Of a stretch of DNA of 64,000 bases, positions 1 to 10,469 are shown piece by piece. Source of the stretch: Dugong dugon (Eukaryota; Chordata; Mammalia; Sirenia; Dugongidae); NCBI GenBank assembly GCA_030035585.1, contig CM057464.1, forward strand, positions 72,090,919 to 72,154,918. Reading direction: 5' to 3'. A program made the position numbers and the translations under genes. The notes under the pieces are model-generated. The model saw only the letters and a list, made by a program, of their open reading frames with translations. It searched no databases and was not told the origin of the DNA. Each line of letters starts with the position of its first letter. Position 1 is the stretch's first letter.

Positions 1-136
1 TTAGAGGCTTAATATGTTGTGGGGTTGTTAACCAGTGTCATAAAACAACATGTGTACTACTGTTTCATGAGAAACTATTTGTTCTGTAAGCCTTCACCTG
101 AAGTACAATTAAAAAAAAAAAAAAAAAAAAAAAAAA
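1..136 (+). mobile_element. L1 3' end with poly(A), truncated by the window edge
   Basis: Bases 1-110 are the reverse complement of the 3' UTR start seen in the antisense L1 copies at 4971 and 57750 (shared landmark ctgtaagccttcacctgaag). They run into 26 consecutive A at 111-136. This is a sense-strand L1 whose body lies left of the window. Confidence 0.75.
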
Positions 137-374
137 GTGGGGTCAGACTGACTGGGAAGGGCAGGGAGAGCATTGCAGATAGGGAGCTTTTGTGAGGTGC
201 TGTGACATTGTGTTATGGAGCACAGACTCTCAGTGAGTTGAGTTGGAGGGCAGGACAGTGTGCAAGATTTGGGGGACCTGAAACTTGGGCATTAAGCTGG
301 TGTGATGGCTGGATGATGCAGCCCCTCCATTCCTTTTGTTGAAGTCTCAGTTCAGGCCTCTTGCTTGAAGAGAC

Positions 375-592
375 AGCATGCATAGTGGTTAAGAGATTGT
401 CTTCTTAGTTGTGACACTTTGGACAAGTATCTTAGCTTCTCTGTGCCGTAGTTTGCTCATCTGTAAAAAGCAGGTAATAATAGTCCCTACCTCATGAGGT
501 TGTATGAGAATTAAATGAGTTAACATGTATAAAATGCTGAGAAGAGTGTCTGGCATATAGAAAGTACGTAATAAAATTTGATTGTTGTTGTT
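375..592 (+). repeat. MIR SINE
   Basis: This follows the MIR consensus in order: gcatagtggttaagag, the core cttctctgtgccgtagtttgctcatctgtaaaa, then attaaatgagttaacatgtataaaatgctgag and tggcatatag. It is an old, pan-mammalian element with no function inferred. Confidence 0.8.
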
Positions 593-639
593 ATTAATAT
601 TGACTGTTTGTGGTAGAGGTCCAAACACCTACATTCTTG

Positions 640-1095
640 CCTCCTTCAAGTCTTTTCTTAGTACTCCCACCAGAGTGATCTTTCTAAAACACAAATGTGA
701 TGAGTGACTTCCCTATACCTTCAGTATACCACCTGGAATATTCCTGTCCTCTGCCAAGCCTTCCTATCCCATTCCAGCTTGAACCTTGTGCTTCAGCAAC
801 AGTTAGCTGCCATTAGTGACCGAAATACTGTTTCATGCTTCTAAGTCTTTGTTTATATTATTCCACCTGCTGTGATGTACTCTTTCCCTTCTTTGCTCCT
901 CCTCATGGGACGCAGTGCAGGAGATAATACTCCTCTGTGGTCTCTGGAGACACCTGTGTCATTACTCTTTGTGTAATTATCTCTGTCCCCCAACCAAAGC
1001 AAGTTCCTTAAAGCTATACATCTGTCCTTTATGGTCCTGCTGCTTAACAGGGTGGCTGGCACAGAGCAGACATTTAGAAGATATTTGAACAGCAT
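640..1095 (+). repeat. L2-like ancient LINE 3' fragment
   Basis: The run contains gagtgatctttctaaaacac, an internal section rich in tcctc, and a terminal ggtggctggcacagagcagac followed by atatttgaac. This resembles the 3' end of ancient L2-type LINEs. It is heavily diverged and the boundaries are approximate. Confidence 0.5.
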
Positions 1096-1249
1096 TCTTG
1101 GGGAAGCTGTAAGCCCTGTTGAGGAGTGGATTTAGAAATGGGTTTGGTCCAAAACTGTAAGTGAGAGCTTGAAGACTACGCCAAGAAGAGCTGGGCTGTC
1201 TGCAGTCCTTGCATGTATAGGTGGCATCATGATGGAGTGACAGCAGCAC

Positions 1250-1400
1250 TGGTCTGGGAGTTGGTCAGTCCTGGGTTTTTGTCCTCACTCTGCTCAACGC
1301 TAGCAGTGTGATGTTGGGCAAATCATGCCATCTCTTGAACTTCAGTTTCCTTATCTGAGTGGTGAAGGACTGGTATGAGTGATGTCCAAGGTCCTCGTGA
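1250..1400 (+). repeat. MIR SINE fragment
   Basis: The MIR core is recognisable as ttgggcaaatcatgccatctc, cttcagtttccttatctgag and gtccaaggtcct. It is diverged and lacks the 3' tail. Confidence 0.6.
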
Positions 1401-1895
1401 ATTCTGACCTCCACTGATGCTGATTTTGTGACTTGATGCCCCACGCTGTCCTTAGGAGAGTGGTGCCACAGTTGTGCGTGTGTTCGGTGAGGTTGCTTGC
1501 TGAGGTTTATGCGCACTGAGGTTTATGGAACCACAAGGCTGGGTTTACACATTATAATCAAGGATTTGATAGTAAGGAGAAGCTGCTTCAAATGCGTAGC
1601 CTGCTGTGGTCAGTGTTTGATTCCCAGAACCAATAAGGGGAAGAGACCAGCAGATTTTCTTTGGTTGACACACACCCAATACCAACAACTACCCTTGAAC
1701 ACTGATTTTTTTTTTTTTTCTTCCTGTGTCAGTTTCATTTCCTCATCCTTTAGAAATGAGGTGAAATGGGCACCTGGCTGGGACTTTCTGTCACCTTCTT
1801 AAGTGAACTCAAGCAATTCAGAGGTGGTTGTTTGAAACTTCACTTTTGGTTGAAGTACCAGAGAAACTGTATTTCAGAAAATTTAGTTTGGGGAC

Positions 1896-2041
1896 TGTTA
1901 TGGATTGAATTGTGTTCCCCCAAAATATGCGTTATAAATCTTAAACCTCGTACATGTGGATGTAATCCCATTTGGGAATAGGATATTCTTTGTTATATTA
2001 ATGAGTATCAGCATAGGGTTGTGTTAAACCTAACCACTTTT
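1896..2041 (+). mobile_element. MaLR-type LTR, left part
   Basis: It begins tgttatggattgaattgtgt, the start of MLT1-like MaLR LTRs, and matches in inverse orientation the ends of the LTRs at 22129-22533 and 29220-29740. It is interrupted at 2041 by nested retroelements and resumes at 5462. The five bases before it (gggac) and after the right part (gggct) may be a decayed 5-bp target duplication. Confidence 0.75.
2026..2041. repeat. Target-site duplication, left copy
   Basis: aaacctaaccactttt occurs here and again, perfectly, at 5462-5477. The two copies bracket 3.4 kb of retroelements inside a MaLR LTR that otherwise reads continuously across the junction. This places the outer insertion to the base. 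Confidence 0.9.
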
Positions 2042-2049
2042 TTTTTTTT

Positions 2050-4770
2050 GGTTCAAACAAGTGTAATTCTCAAGTTATCACAAAATTTCCCACAAAAATT
2101 TACAATCAGCAAAATATCTTCCTCATTTTTCCTGTAGCATTTTCATACAATCCCATGGTTTCACTAATATATTTTGTTACCTTAAGCCCTCGTTAGTCCC
2201 TCAAAATGAAGATATAATCAATTTGTACAACCTACCATAGAAAAAAGCTGATGCCAAGACCCCAACAGGGTTTCACAGCAGCTGAGCACACTGCTGACCA
2301 GCAGCAGGGCCTTTGGGCCACCTCCAGGGGTGCTCACCTGCCCACCAGCCTCAGCATAGAAACGGGCGCAAAAAGAAACCAAGAAGGAAGGGAAACACAT
2401 CAGAATGCCCAGAGAGACAAACAGGTCAGGAGCCCTGCCCTTGGACGGCCCAGCGACCGGCAGCTCCAGCCAGTTACATCTCTGCTCCCATTTTCCACAG
2501 CAGCAGTTTCAGGTGGGAAAGGGTATACCATTGCTCTCCCTAACATTAAAGAGGCAACTTCAGCCAACACGCTGCAAGTGCTCGATGGAGGGAGCCCCTC
2601 AATGAGAGTCGCTGCACCCCCTGCTGGCCCAGGCAGCCACCACTCCCACCTCAAAGCGGCAACGGGCGGCTCACACTTAAAAAGCAACCACGTGACTTGG
2701 CCAAAGTGAAGTTCAGTAGTATCCGTGTGTTCTTGAACATCCACGCTGTAAGATGCATGTGGCCACTCAAGCTTTCTATGTTAAGAGTATGGTGGTAGGA
2801 GGCCCAAACCTTGGGTCTCAGTAATAAGGCTTTTCGCATTAGAGAATCAGATGTGAGCCTGGTTGAGAATGAAGAACCACCCAGGATGTCTTCACAGCAC
2901 TTTTGCAGAAGCTTCTGTTTTAAGAACGTGGAAGGCATTCCTGGGAAACAGCACACTGCTGGGCTCTCGTCAATACACTCCTTCTCCTGAAAGACATTTC
3001 TAGTGCTATTCAATTCCATGTCTATGAGAGGCAGCCACACTTCAACAAAGGTTAAACAAAAACATTCACGGCCAAAAGTCACCCAGCACAACAGAAAACA
3101 GCTCTTTTATTAGCCTTCACTTTCTACGTTTGAGTTCCAAAGACACTGCAGGAGAAAAGCTAGACTTTGTGCAGAATGAGTGTGCAGTCCTCATTTCCCT
3201 CGAATCTGGGTGGTGCAGCAGCAGCAGCATCCTTGGCGTGCATAGCCTTGGAGTAGTAGCTGACGATCTTGCCATCCAGCATGTACTGGTGAGGAATGCT
3301 CTCATAGGGCTTGAGGTCAAGGCCCAGCACAGACACCGAGAAGGCAAGGCGGGACTTCGATGAAGGGACAGCAGCTCTGTGACCAGGGCTTTCGTCCTGC
3401 AGACAAGGGGAGAGGGTGATCATGATTGAGCAGTCCTTGGCAGTCAGGGCCACACGGTACTGCTGCACCTTTGTTAACACATAAGCCAGCATCCCACCAT
3501 CTTCAGTAGAAAGATCAAGCAACTTCTAATAAACTGCTTCATTGTAAGGCCTATCTATTTGTAATGTTTTTCTCTGCTCAGGAAACTCCTGCAGGTACCA
3601 CTCCACCCAGCTGTACAGAGGGTAGAGGCCCTCCATGTCTAGCATGTCCAACATCTGCACCTTTTGTACAGAAGGCAGCCCTTCGGTAACCCCGAGTGCT
3701 CCGGGGTGTTTTTTCCTTGACAGCGCAGCTGCCTGCTGAAGGGGCTGGCTTCGCAGGCTCAAGGGCCCTGTGTGGTGGGCACAGCTCTCCAGGTGCCTGG
3801 CCGGCTCTTGTCGGTGCCACTCAGCAGTACCCACGTGAGGACGTGGACCAGCTCGCGGATGACAGCCCTCGTGCAGTGCAGCCCGCTGGCCAGGCCGTTG
3901 GAAGGGAAGAAGAAAGGCTTCAGCGTGAGCTCATTCCAGTCAGCCACTGAGTCCCGTGCTTCCTTGCCGCCGTAGATTAATTCTCCGTTCTTGAATATCT
4001 TTACGTTGTTGTGTGCCTTCTGTAACAAACTTTTCAAGGCAAAGTGCATTCTTTGTTTATTTCCTGAGTAGAGATCGAGGGGACAGTATTTACTTATCTG
4101 CTTCCACTTTCCAGTTGCTACCTTGAGGTGCTGATGCATGCAGTAACGGCACACTTTCTGCTTCATCTCATGTGTGACATCACTGGAGAAAGGAATAAAT
4201 CCACATTTTGGCTTAATCTCTACACACAGAATCGGTCGGTGCTCTACAAAGTAGTAGGTCTGAAGTCTGGTCAAGTTAGGAAGGCACATAGCATAACCAC
4301 TGAGAGTGTCCAGGTCCTTGTCACAGCGAGATTCTGGTCTTTCAGCCTGTATCTTTAAACAAAGCTGTTTCACAAAATCTAAAGGCAGCTGAACAACTTC
4401 CTCAGAGTGAACGAAGTTCTCCCCAAAGAACTCCTTCGTGACATTTTTGCTAAAGTCTACTATGTTCTGTAGGTGCTGAAATATTTCTTCTGAGGCCTTA
4501 TTCCTATTTGGATGAAACTTCAGAAAACGCAGTACCACACAGCGCTGCTTGTGGGCCACTACCAAGCTCTTGTCGCCTTCGCCGTGGTACCTCCATTCAT
4601 TCTCATCCATCTCCCCCTCTTCCATCCCCCAGTGTGGCTCTAGCGCCTCGTGGGCTTCGGATGCGGCGACATGAGCTAGGGGCCAGGGTCTCGCTGGGCA
4701 GCAGCAGCAGCGATTGGGGGAGAAGCGCCTGTCAGCTGCCGCCTCCGCTTGACCCGACGGCCTCGACGCC
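2050..4770 (-). pseudogene. IPPK: Processed pseudogene of IPPK (inositol-pentakisphosphate 2-kinase)
   Basis: This is an intronless, reverse-oriented copy of the IPPK mRNA. The parent enzyme phosphorylates inositol pentakisphosphate at the 2-position to make phytate (family knowledge). The GC-rich 5' UTR lies at 4626-4770, the start codon at 4623-4625 and the normal stop at 3160-3162. About 1.1 kb of inferred 3' UTR runs down to a poly(T) tract at 2038-2049, the cDNA's poly(A). Recognisable blocks include KSLVVAH, RCVVLRFLKF, VEIKPKCGFIPFSS, CRYCMHQHLKVATGKW, FFFPSNGLASG and SIPHQYMLDGKIVSYYSK. The reading frame is broken. There is a TGA at 3759-3761 where the parent has Arg (CpG decay) and a deletion of about 7 bases near 3663 that shifts the frame. 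A TAG at 3526-3528 replaces Gln, and two residues are missing before LKPFFF. Frames with no introns plus a poly(A) tail show L1-mediated retrotransposition. It is antisense to LRRC1 and not expected to code. Confidence 0.92.
3160..4625 (-). pseudogene. IPPK: Decayed coding region of the IPPK retrocopy
   Basis: The longest intact segment runs from Met at 4625 for 288 codons and follows the parent protein for about its first 275 residues. After the TGA at 3759 the parental frame continues as ACEASPFSR...GLPKGCLLYK to about 3665. The frame then shifts and resumes as VQMLDMLDMEGLYPLY, passes the TAG at 3526, and continues as KLLDLSTEDGG to the terminal HKV. The whole parental length of about 490 residues is therefore represented. 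Any product from the first start would be a truncated N-terminal part lacking the C-terminal half of the kinase. Confidence 0.9.
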
Positions 4771-4970
4771 TTTTTTTTTTTTTTTTTTTAATAATATTTT
4801 ATCGAGTTTTTGGTGAAAGTTTACATAGCAAGTTAGGTTCCCATTTGACAATTTCCACACAAATTTTTCAGTGACGTTAGTTACATGTATCACAATGTCT
4901 CAACATTCTCTTTAATTGGGTTCAGTTTGTTCCATTTCCAGTACTCTCCTTGCCCTGTCCCCTTCTCATC
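4771..4970 (-). mobile_element. L1 3' end fragment A (antisense)
   Basis: About 19 T at 4771-4789 are followed by tttttggtgaaagtttacatagc and ccatttgacaatttccacac, the antisense start of an afrotherian L1 3' UTR. The same motif is at 30418. It is severely 5'-truncated and sits between the 5' end of the IPPK copy and the poly(T) of a second L1 end. Confidence 0.75.
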
Positions 4971-5461
4971 TTTGCTTTTTTTCTTAATTGTACTTTAGAT
5001 GAAGGTTTACAGAACAAACTAGCTTCTCATTAGACAATTAGTACACATACTGTTTTGTGACATTGGTTGCCAATCCCACGACATGTCAACATTCTCCCCT
5101 TCTTGACCCTACATTCCCCGTTACCTGCTTTCCTGTCCCCTTCTGCCTTCTTGTTCTTGCCCCTGGCCTGGTGTTCCCCTTTAGTCTCATTTTGTTTTAT
5201 GGGCCTGTCTAGTCTTTGGCTGAAGGGTGAACCTCAGAATGACTTCATTACTGAGCTAAAAGGGTGTCTGGGGACCATACTCTCATGGTTTCTCCAGTCC
5301 CTGTCAGATCAGTGAGTCTGGTCTTTTTTTTTTTTTTGTGAGTTAGAATTTTGTTCTACATTTTTCTCCAACTCAGTCTGGGACCCTTTATTGTGATCCC
5401 TGTCAGAGCAGTTGGTGGTGGTAGCTGGGGAGCAGTTAGTTGTGCTGGACTCAGTCTTGTG
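4971..5461 (-). mobile_element. L1 3' end fragment B (antisense)
   Basis: It opens with a T-rich start and tactttagatgaaggtttac, then follows the 3' UTR of the L1 at 57750-58240 closely (tggttgccaatcccacgacat, ggtgtctggggaccatactc). It ends directly at the target-site duplication at 5462. That makes it the outermost and first element of the pile. Confidence 0.8.
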
Positions 5462-5477
5462 AAACCTAACCACTTTT
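5462..5477. repeat. Target-site duplication, right copy
   Basis: This is a perfect copy of the 16-mer at 2026-2041. It belongs to the right half of the LTR. Confidence 0.9.
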
Positions 5478-5757
5478 GAGACAAAAAGACCAGATTAAGG
5501 CACAGAAGCAAGCAAGCAAGCAAAATGGGGGAAAGACAGATACCATGTGGACATCAATAACGAACCAAGGAATGCTGGTACTAGAGAAACTAAGACAAGG
5601 ATTTTCCCCCAGAGCCAACAAAGAGACAGAACTTTCCCTAGAGCTGATATTTTGAATTCAGACTTCTAGCCTCCTAAGCTGTGAGAAAATAAATTTCTGT
5701 TTTTTAAAACTACCCACTTGTGGTATTTCTGTTATAGTAACACTAAGAGACTAAGAC
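5462..5757 (+). mobile_element. MaLR-type LTR, right part
   Basis: This continues the LTR broken at 2041. It carries the hallmark MaLR 3' half: acttctagcctcctaagctg, tgagaaaataaatttctg, and the terminal cactaagagactaagac. The aataaa at about 5690 is the LTR's polyadenylation signal. Confidence 0.75.
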
Positions 5758-5769
5758 GGGCTGAAGATT

Positions 5770-5965
5770 AAGAGTACCTAGTTGGCACAGGTGATTTGCA
5801 CTTGACTGCTAGCCTAAAGGTTTGAACCCAGCCAGTGGATCTGCAGAAGAAAGGCCTGGTAAACTGCTTCTGTAAGCATTACAGCCAAGAAAATCCTATG
5901 GAGCATTTCTACTCTGTAATACGTGGGGCCACCATGAGTTGGAATCCACTTGACAGCATGGAAGG
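5770..5965 (+). mobile_element. AfroSINE (diverged)
   Basis: tRNA-related head with a degraded B box (aggtttgaaccc), middle gaaaggcctggtaaactgc, and tail atgagttggaatccacttgac. It lies just after the MaLR LTR. Confidence 0.75.
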
Positions 5966-6138
5966 CAGAAGTCTACCAGTGAACCACCACCGCCACCTCT
6001 GTCTTGCTAGACAGATATAATCTCAGATGCCCTTATGGAGCTTCCATTCTAGCCAAGGGAGATACCCAGTAAATGGATAAGTAATTAAGAATTACAGATA
6101 GTGATAAAAAACTATAAAGAAAACAAAACAGGGAAATG

Positions 6139-6335
6139 TGGTTGTTGTTGGTGCCATTGAGTCGATTCTGATTCATAACGACACCATGTGACGGAGTAGA
6201 ACTGCTCCATGGGGTTTTCTTGGCTGTAATCGTTACTGGAGCAGGTCACCAGGTCTTCCTCCTGGGGAAATGCTAGGTGGGTTTGAACTGCCAGCCTTTC
6301 AGTTAGCAGCCAAGTGCTTAACCATTGTACTGTTT
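6139..6335 (-). mobile_element. AfroSINE
   Basis: Antisense order: gtgccattgagtcgattctg, tggctgtaatcgttactgg, tgggtttgaactgccagcc, gcttaaccattgtactg. It is nearly full length. Confidence 0.85.
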
Positions 6336-6339
6336 AGAG

Positions 6340-7260
6340 ATTTGAGGCTGAGATGGCTTCTCTGAGGAGGTGACATTTGCACCAATGTGAGGGACCCAGC
6401 CATGTGAATATGGCAGAGGTACGTGCAGAGGCTTGGGGATAAGCTTGGCAAGTTTAAGGGCAGAACGAGGGCCAGTGCCGCTGGAGCACTTGGTATGGAA
6501 GGGAGTAGGAGATAAATTTGAAGAGGTTGGCAGGCGGGGACAGATTACCCAATAAGCAGGGTAAGCACATGCTTAGGGCACCAACAAAACAGGGGCACCA
6601 GTTGTGCAAAGCAAAGACCCATAGATGCCAAGCAGACAAGACACAAGGAAAAGCAAGCATCGCAGTGGAAGGGAACGGGCAGGACACTAAATGAAATAGC
6701 TACCAGCTCCACTGCGTGAGAATGTGCTGACGGAAAGTTCACACAAGGTCACAAGGGCGCCCACGCACAAGGTTGTTTAAGCTCTGAGGCCCCTATCACT
6801 TCAACACCTTTGTTGACATCTGTCTCTTTCGGTCCCCTTCTGTAGGCAAGGACAGATTATATTAATAGATGACAGGTCTCTGCTCCATTTTGAGAACTAA
6901 GTTCACTGACTCATTTTCTTTGTTAAAGAATATGTGGAATATTCTTTTTGTAGAAAATATGGTATATAGTAAAAATCTTACTACCCTGCACCCACTAAAA
7001 ACTTTATAATCCATTTCATCTCATACTGCTAAAGTGACATGTGCCACTTTTGCATTCAATCTCTAGTATTATAGTCACATTAAAAAGAAGTTACATCATG
7101 GATAGCTAAGACACTCACACACACTTATATACCTGTGTGTATATATAAATCCCATGTCCTGTTCAAATGTGTGAGTAAACAGAGGAGGGGACACTACAGA
7201 TTATCGGTGTTTAGGGTTCTCACGTGCCTTAATCCAGCCCTGTTGACGGGGCTCATGTAG
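6340..7260. other. Intron sequence without a recognised element
   Basis: No gene or named repeat was recognised. There is a short TA/CA-rich patch at about 7115-7150. Confidence 0.5.
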
Positions 7261-7261
7261 G

Positions 7262-7610
7262 GGCTCAGAGAGCCTGGTAAGGAGTTTGGATTTGTTTTTC
7301 CTCAACTGAAGTGTAGTGGAGCATAAGCACATGAGATATCTGATTTATGCTTTAGAATGTTTACTCTGCCTGCTAGGTGGAGGTTAGACTGTAGGTAGGA
7401 AGATAGGAAGCAGGAAAACCCAGAGAAGAGGCTACTTATTGAAAGGTTTCAGAGACAAACTGATGATGGCTTAGACTGGGGGTGAGGTGGGGTGGCAGTG
7501 AGGTAGTGAGATATATCTTGAGGGTAAAATTGACAAGACCTGCTAATGTATTGGGTGTAAGATTTTGGATTTATCAACTGGGGGATGGTGGAGCAATTTA
7601 CTGGGTTGTA
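7262..7610 (+). repeat. Ancient unnamed mammalian repeat, copy 1
   Basis: This carries the series gagcctggtaaggagtttgga, tttactctgcctgctaggtgg, gatgatggcttagactggg and atatatcttgagggtaaaattgacaag. The same series recurs, diverged, at 11620-12010 and in part at 31515-31605. It is a familiar old mammalian interspersed repeat, but I cannot name its family with confidence. Confidence 0.5.
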
Positions 7611-7699
7611 TAGGGCTGCAAAGGAGAGTATAGCAGTGTAGGACCTGGTAAGTATTTGAGTTGGGGCAAGGCAGAACTGAGGAGAGGAAGCCTGGGTAA

Positions 7700-7965
7700 T
7701 GGTAATTATAATATAGATAGCTCACAATTGTTGAACAATGTGCCTTGAATTGTTTTAAACACTTTGCATGATTAACTCATTTAATCCTCACAACAATTAT
7801 AGTCTCGTTTTTTACATACATAGCCCTGTTTTTCAGATGAAAGTACTGGGACACAGAGAGATTAAGTAACTTGCCAAGGTCATACAGCTGGTAAATGGTG
7901 GAGTTGGGATTCAAACTGATACAGTCTGGCTTGAAAAACAGTGCTGCTAACCATTGAGCATTTAT
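7700..7965 (-). repeat. MIR SINE (antisense)
   Basis: Antisense MIR landmarks in order: gattaactcatttaatcctcacaac, tttttcagatgaaagtactggg, agagattaagtaacttgccaaggtcatacagctgg, agtctggcttg. Confidence 0.85.
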
Positions 7966-7969
7966 GCCT

Positions 7970-8725
7970 CAAGGTCAAACATAGGGAGATGGTGTTGGCT
8001 GCACCAAAATCCACCCTGCTGAGCCATGAGTTGTGACTGTCCTGTGAAGTGGGTTATTTTTGTATTATTAAGAGAAAGAGCACTGAACTGAAATATCGTT
8101 TTAAGAATCAGGTTACCAAATATTAATGTGCTCATTCAAACATAATCTTTCTAAGAAGATTAGTGGCACTGATTTTCTGGTGCTGGATTTCTTACCTTCA
8201 GGAAGTAACTTATAGCTCTAGTCTCATGTTACTAAAGAAAAGAGCATCCACTTGGGAAAATGAGGGAGTTTTACTGAACATAATGAGCAGTGGTTTTACT
8301 ATAGCAGAGGCCCCCATTATAATTCTGCTCATAGTTATTTAACTATTATCCTATTTGCACTGTTCTCAAAGCATGTTATCAAGTGATTAGCTTATGTGGT
8401 GTGGTTATTAGTCCTGACTGTAAAGGTCAGTATTATAAAGAGATTCTTATGTACTTTCTGGTACTATACATATTCTAAATAAAGCTAGAAATTGATGCTA
8501 ATAAGATTATGTTAATAGAAAATTTGCATTTTACAATAGACCCAGCTTACCTAATAGTTTGTTACAATTATTCACATAACTTGACTTTCTAAAACTTTAT
8601 TCTAAAATAGTATAGGGGGAGGGGGAAAGTATTATGCATGCCCCACATCTCAGGTAACTGTAATGATTCAGTGAAATTACGTAGTGGCCAGGAGCAAAGC
8701 CAATGGAACCCTTACTCTGCAGCAG
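7970..8725. other. Intron sequence without a recognised element
   Basis: AT-rich intron; no gene or repeat recognised. Confidence 0.5.
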
Positions 8726-8876
8726 TGCCCCTACATGGTGGCGCTGTTAAACAAAAGGTCGGCGGTTCAAATCCACCAGCCGCTCCTTGAAAACCCTATG
8801 GGACAATTCTACTCTGTCCTGTAGGGTAGCTATGAGTTGGAATCAACTCAATGGCAATGGGTTTGGTTTTGATTTT
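8726..8876 (+). mobile_element. AfroSINE, internally deleted short form
   Basis: Head cctacatggtggcgc, B-box region ggcggttcaaatccaccagc, then straight to ccttgaaaaccctatggg and tail tatgagttggaatcaactcaatgg. The middle gatgtggcagtctgcttcc block is missing. The same short form is at 30192 and 52903. Confidence 0.88.
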
Positions 8877-9069
8877 AGCAACTTACTGTTTAAAAAGAAA
8901 ATCTGTGTAAAGATGTTTTTGTAAGGCAAATACAGCAGAGGGTTATTACTTGTGATGTGGTTTACATAGTCTTTCTAAAATTTATATCTTTTAAACTGTT
9001 GTATTTCAATTTTCAGGTTTAGGTCCAAGGGAAGTGTCAGAAAACTTGGGTGATTTCAGATCACTTGTA

Positions 9070-9165
9070 ACCAGTAACCAGTTGCCGTTGAATTCATTCT
9101 AACTCATGGTGACCCCATGGTAGAGCAATGGGTTGGGTTTTTTGTTTTTGTTTGTTTGTTTTTAA
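9070..9165. mobile_element. Two AfroSINE tail fragments fused in opposite orientation
   Basis: 9070-9117 is an antisense SINE tail (cagttgccgttgaattcattc). It is followed by a sense-like tail (gcaatgggttgggttttttg) and a GTTT-rich tract. The two would pair as a short inverted repeat. Confidence 0.55.
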
Positions 9166-9464
9166 ACAGGGCTCGGCCCTGAAGAAATAGAGGAGTGTAT
9201 TTGAAATATTCTTGACTGTAAATAACAAAAAACTCAACATAAAATGCATTAAATGAAAAAGGTATTTAATTATCTTACATATCAGGAAGCCTGAAGGTAG
9301 GTGGTAGGTTTGGTTCGGCACTGCCCGGCGCTGGTATGACTTTCCTGTGGTTTGCTGGGCCTGTCTTTCCTGCTGCTGCTTCTCACATGGTAGCATACTA
9401 AGCAGAAAGGAAAGACATAGAGTCACAGGGCCTGTCCTAGCCACATGAGAGGCTGAGAATGCCA

Positions 9465-9486
9465 GATTTTTTTTTTTTTTTTTTTC
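9465..9486. repeat. Poly(T) tract
   Basis: A run of about 22 T with no recognisable element attached. Confidence 0.7.
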
Positions 9487-9528
9487 CTCTGTAGTGGGAG
9501 ATAGGTAGGCAGGGAATACAAATAAGGG

Positions 9529-9784
9529 GGGTGGGAACAGATGTGGGGTGGGAGGATTACTCAGGTGGGAATGGATGTAGGTTAGAGGGGTTAGGGGTGG
9601 GAATGGATATGGGGTGGGAGGATTACTCAGGTGGGAATGGATGTGGGGTAGAGGGATTAGGAGGTGGGAATGGATGTGGGGTGAAAGGATTAGTGAGGTG
9701 GGAATGGATGTGGGGTTGGAGGATTAGTGAGGTGGGAATGAATGTAGGGAGAGGGGTTGGGGATTGTGAATGGATGTGGGGTGG
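9529..9784 (+). repeat. Minisatellite, about 34-bp unit, about 7 copies
   Basis: The unit is close to gtgggaatggatgtggggt followed by gggaggattagtgag or a variant, repeated about seven times with base changes and length variants. It is G-rich and C-poor on the plus strand. It produces a spurious open frame rich in Gly and Trp, which I do not treat as a gene. Confidence 0.88.
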
Positions 9785-9789
9785 ACAAC

Positions 9790-10295
9790 GTGATGTGCCT
9801 GCTACAAGGAAAAAGGAAGACATCAGTGAGAGCCTCCTGGGTTCTTGCAATCACCCTTCTTTCCCATCAGTAGATAGTCATCATGTCTCTAGTTAACCTT
9901 GTATCTTCTGCCAAAAACACAGGGACCATCTGCTCAGGAAAAATTCTGGAGTGATTTCGGTTTCAAAGTTGTTTTTTTTTTTTTTTTTTAAGTTTGTGCA
10001 TGTGGACATTTTCCCCAAATTTTATTCACACAATGTGTGTGAGAAATTTTGTGAAGAAAAGAAAAACGTAGGTATCCTAACGCCTTGCGGCTCAGTTCTC
10101 CTGTGATTTTTATTAGGGTCGGACTTAGCTGTGTCTGTTTGTTTCCAATCAGTTTGTCATCAGGGATTTACTTTATGCATCTCTGCCCCAGCCATTGGGG
10201 GAATCAGGGCCTTAGTCACAGGAAATGATCAAAAAGTATTTGTTGTATTGAAGATATCTATTTTCTATTTTTTTGTGGCATTGTTTAGATACATA
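9790..10295. other. Intron sequence with a poly(T) tract
   Basis: Nothing was recognised except about 18 T at about 9971-9989. Confidence 0.5.
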
Positions 10296-10465
10296 AAAAC
10301 CCAGCTACTGTCAAGGTGACTGACTCATGGTGGCCCCATGTCAGAATAGAACTGTTTCTAATGGCTACTTTTCGGAAATAGGTTCCCAGACCTTTCTTCT
10401 AAGGCACCTCTGGGTGCCTTTCATTTGAGACACACTGACCATTTGCAACAGCCAGGGACTCTACT
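10296..10465 (-). mobile_element. AfroSINE-related SINE, second subfamily (antisense)
   Basis: It reads aaaacccagctactgtcaagg, actcatggtggccccatgtc, ttttcggaaataggttcccag and ggcacctctgggtgcctttc, and ends near cagggactc. The cctctgggt block in place of the usual B-box stretch marks a different subfamily from most copies here. Confidence 0.6.
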
Positions 10466-10469
10466 CTAG

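Noticed and set aside
2251-2709. Open frame of 152 codons on the plus strand
   Set aside because: It lies antisense to the inferred 3' UTR of the IPPK retrocopy, resembles no protein, and is open only because the segment is GC-rich.
4626-4770. CpG-rich patch as a promoter of LRRC1 or of an unknown gene
   Set aside because: It is the reverse-transcribed 5' UTR of IPPK, contiguous with the pseudogene's start codon.
9531-9896. Open frame of 121 codons rich in Gly and Trp
   Set aside because: It is a by-product of the 34-bp minisatellite, whose period and base composition keep the frame open.
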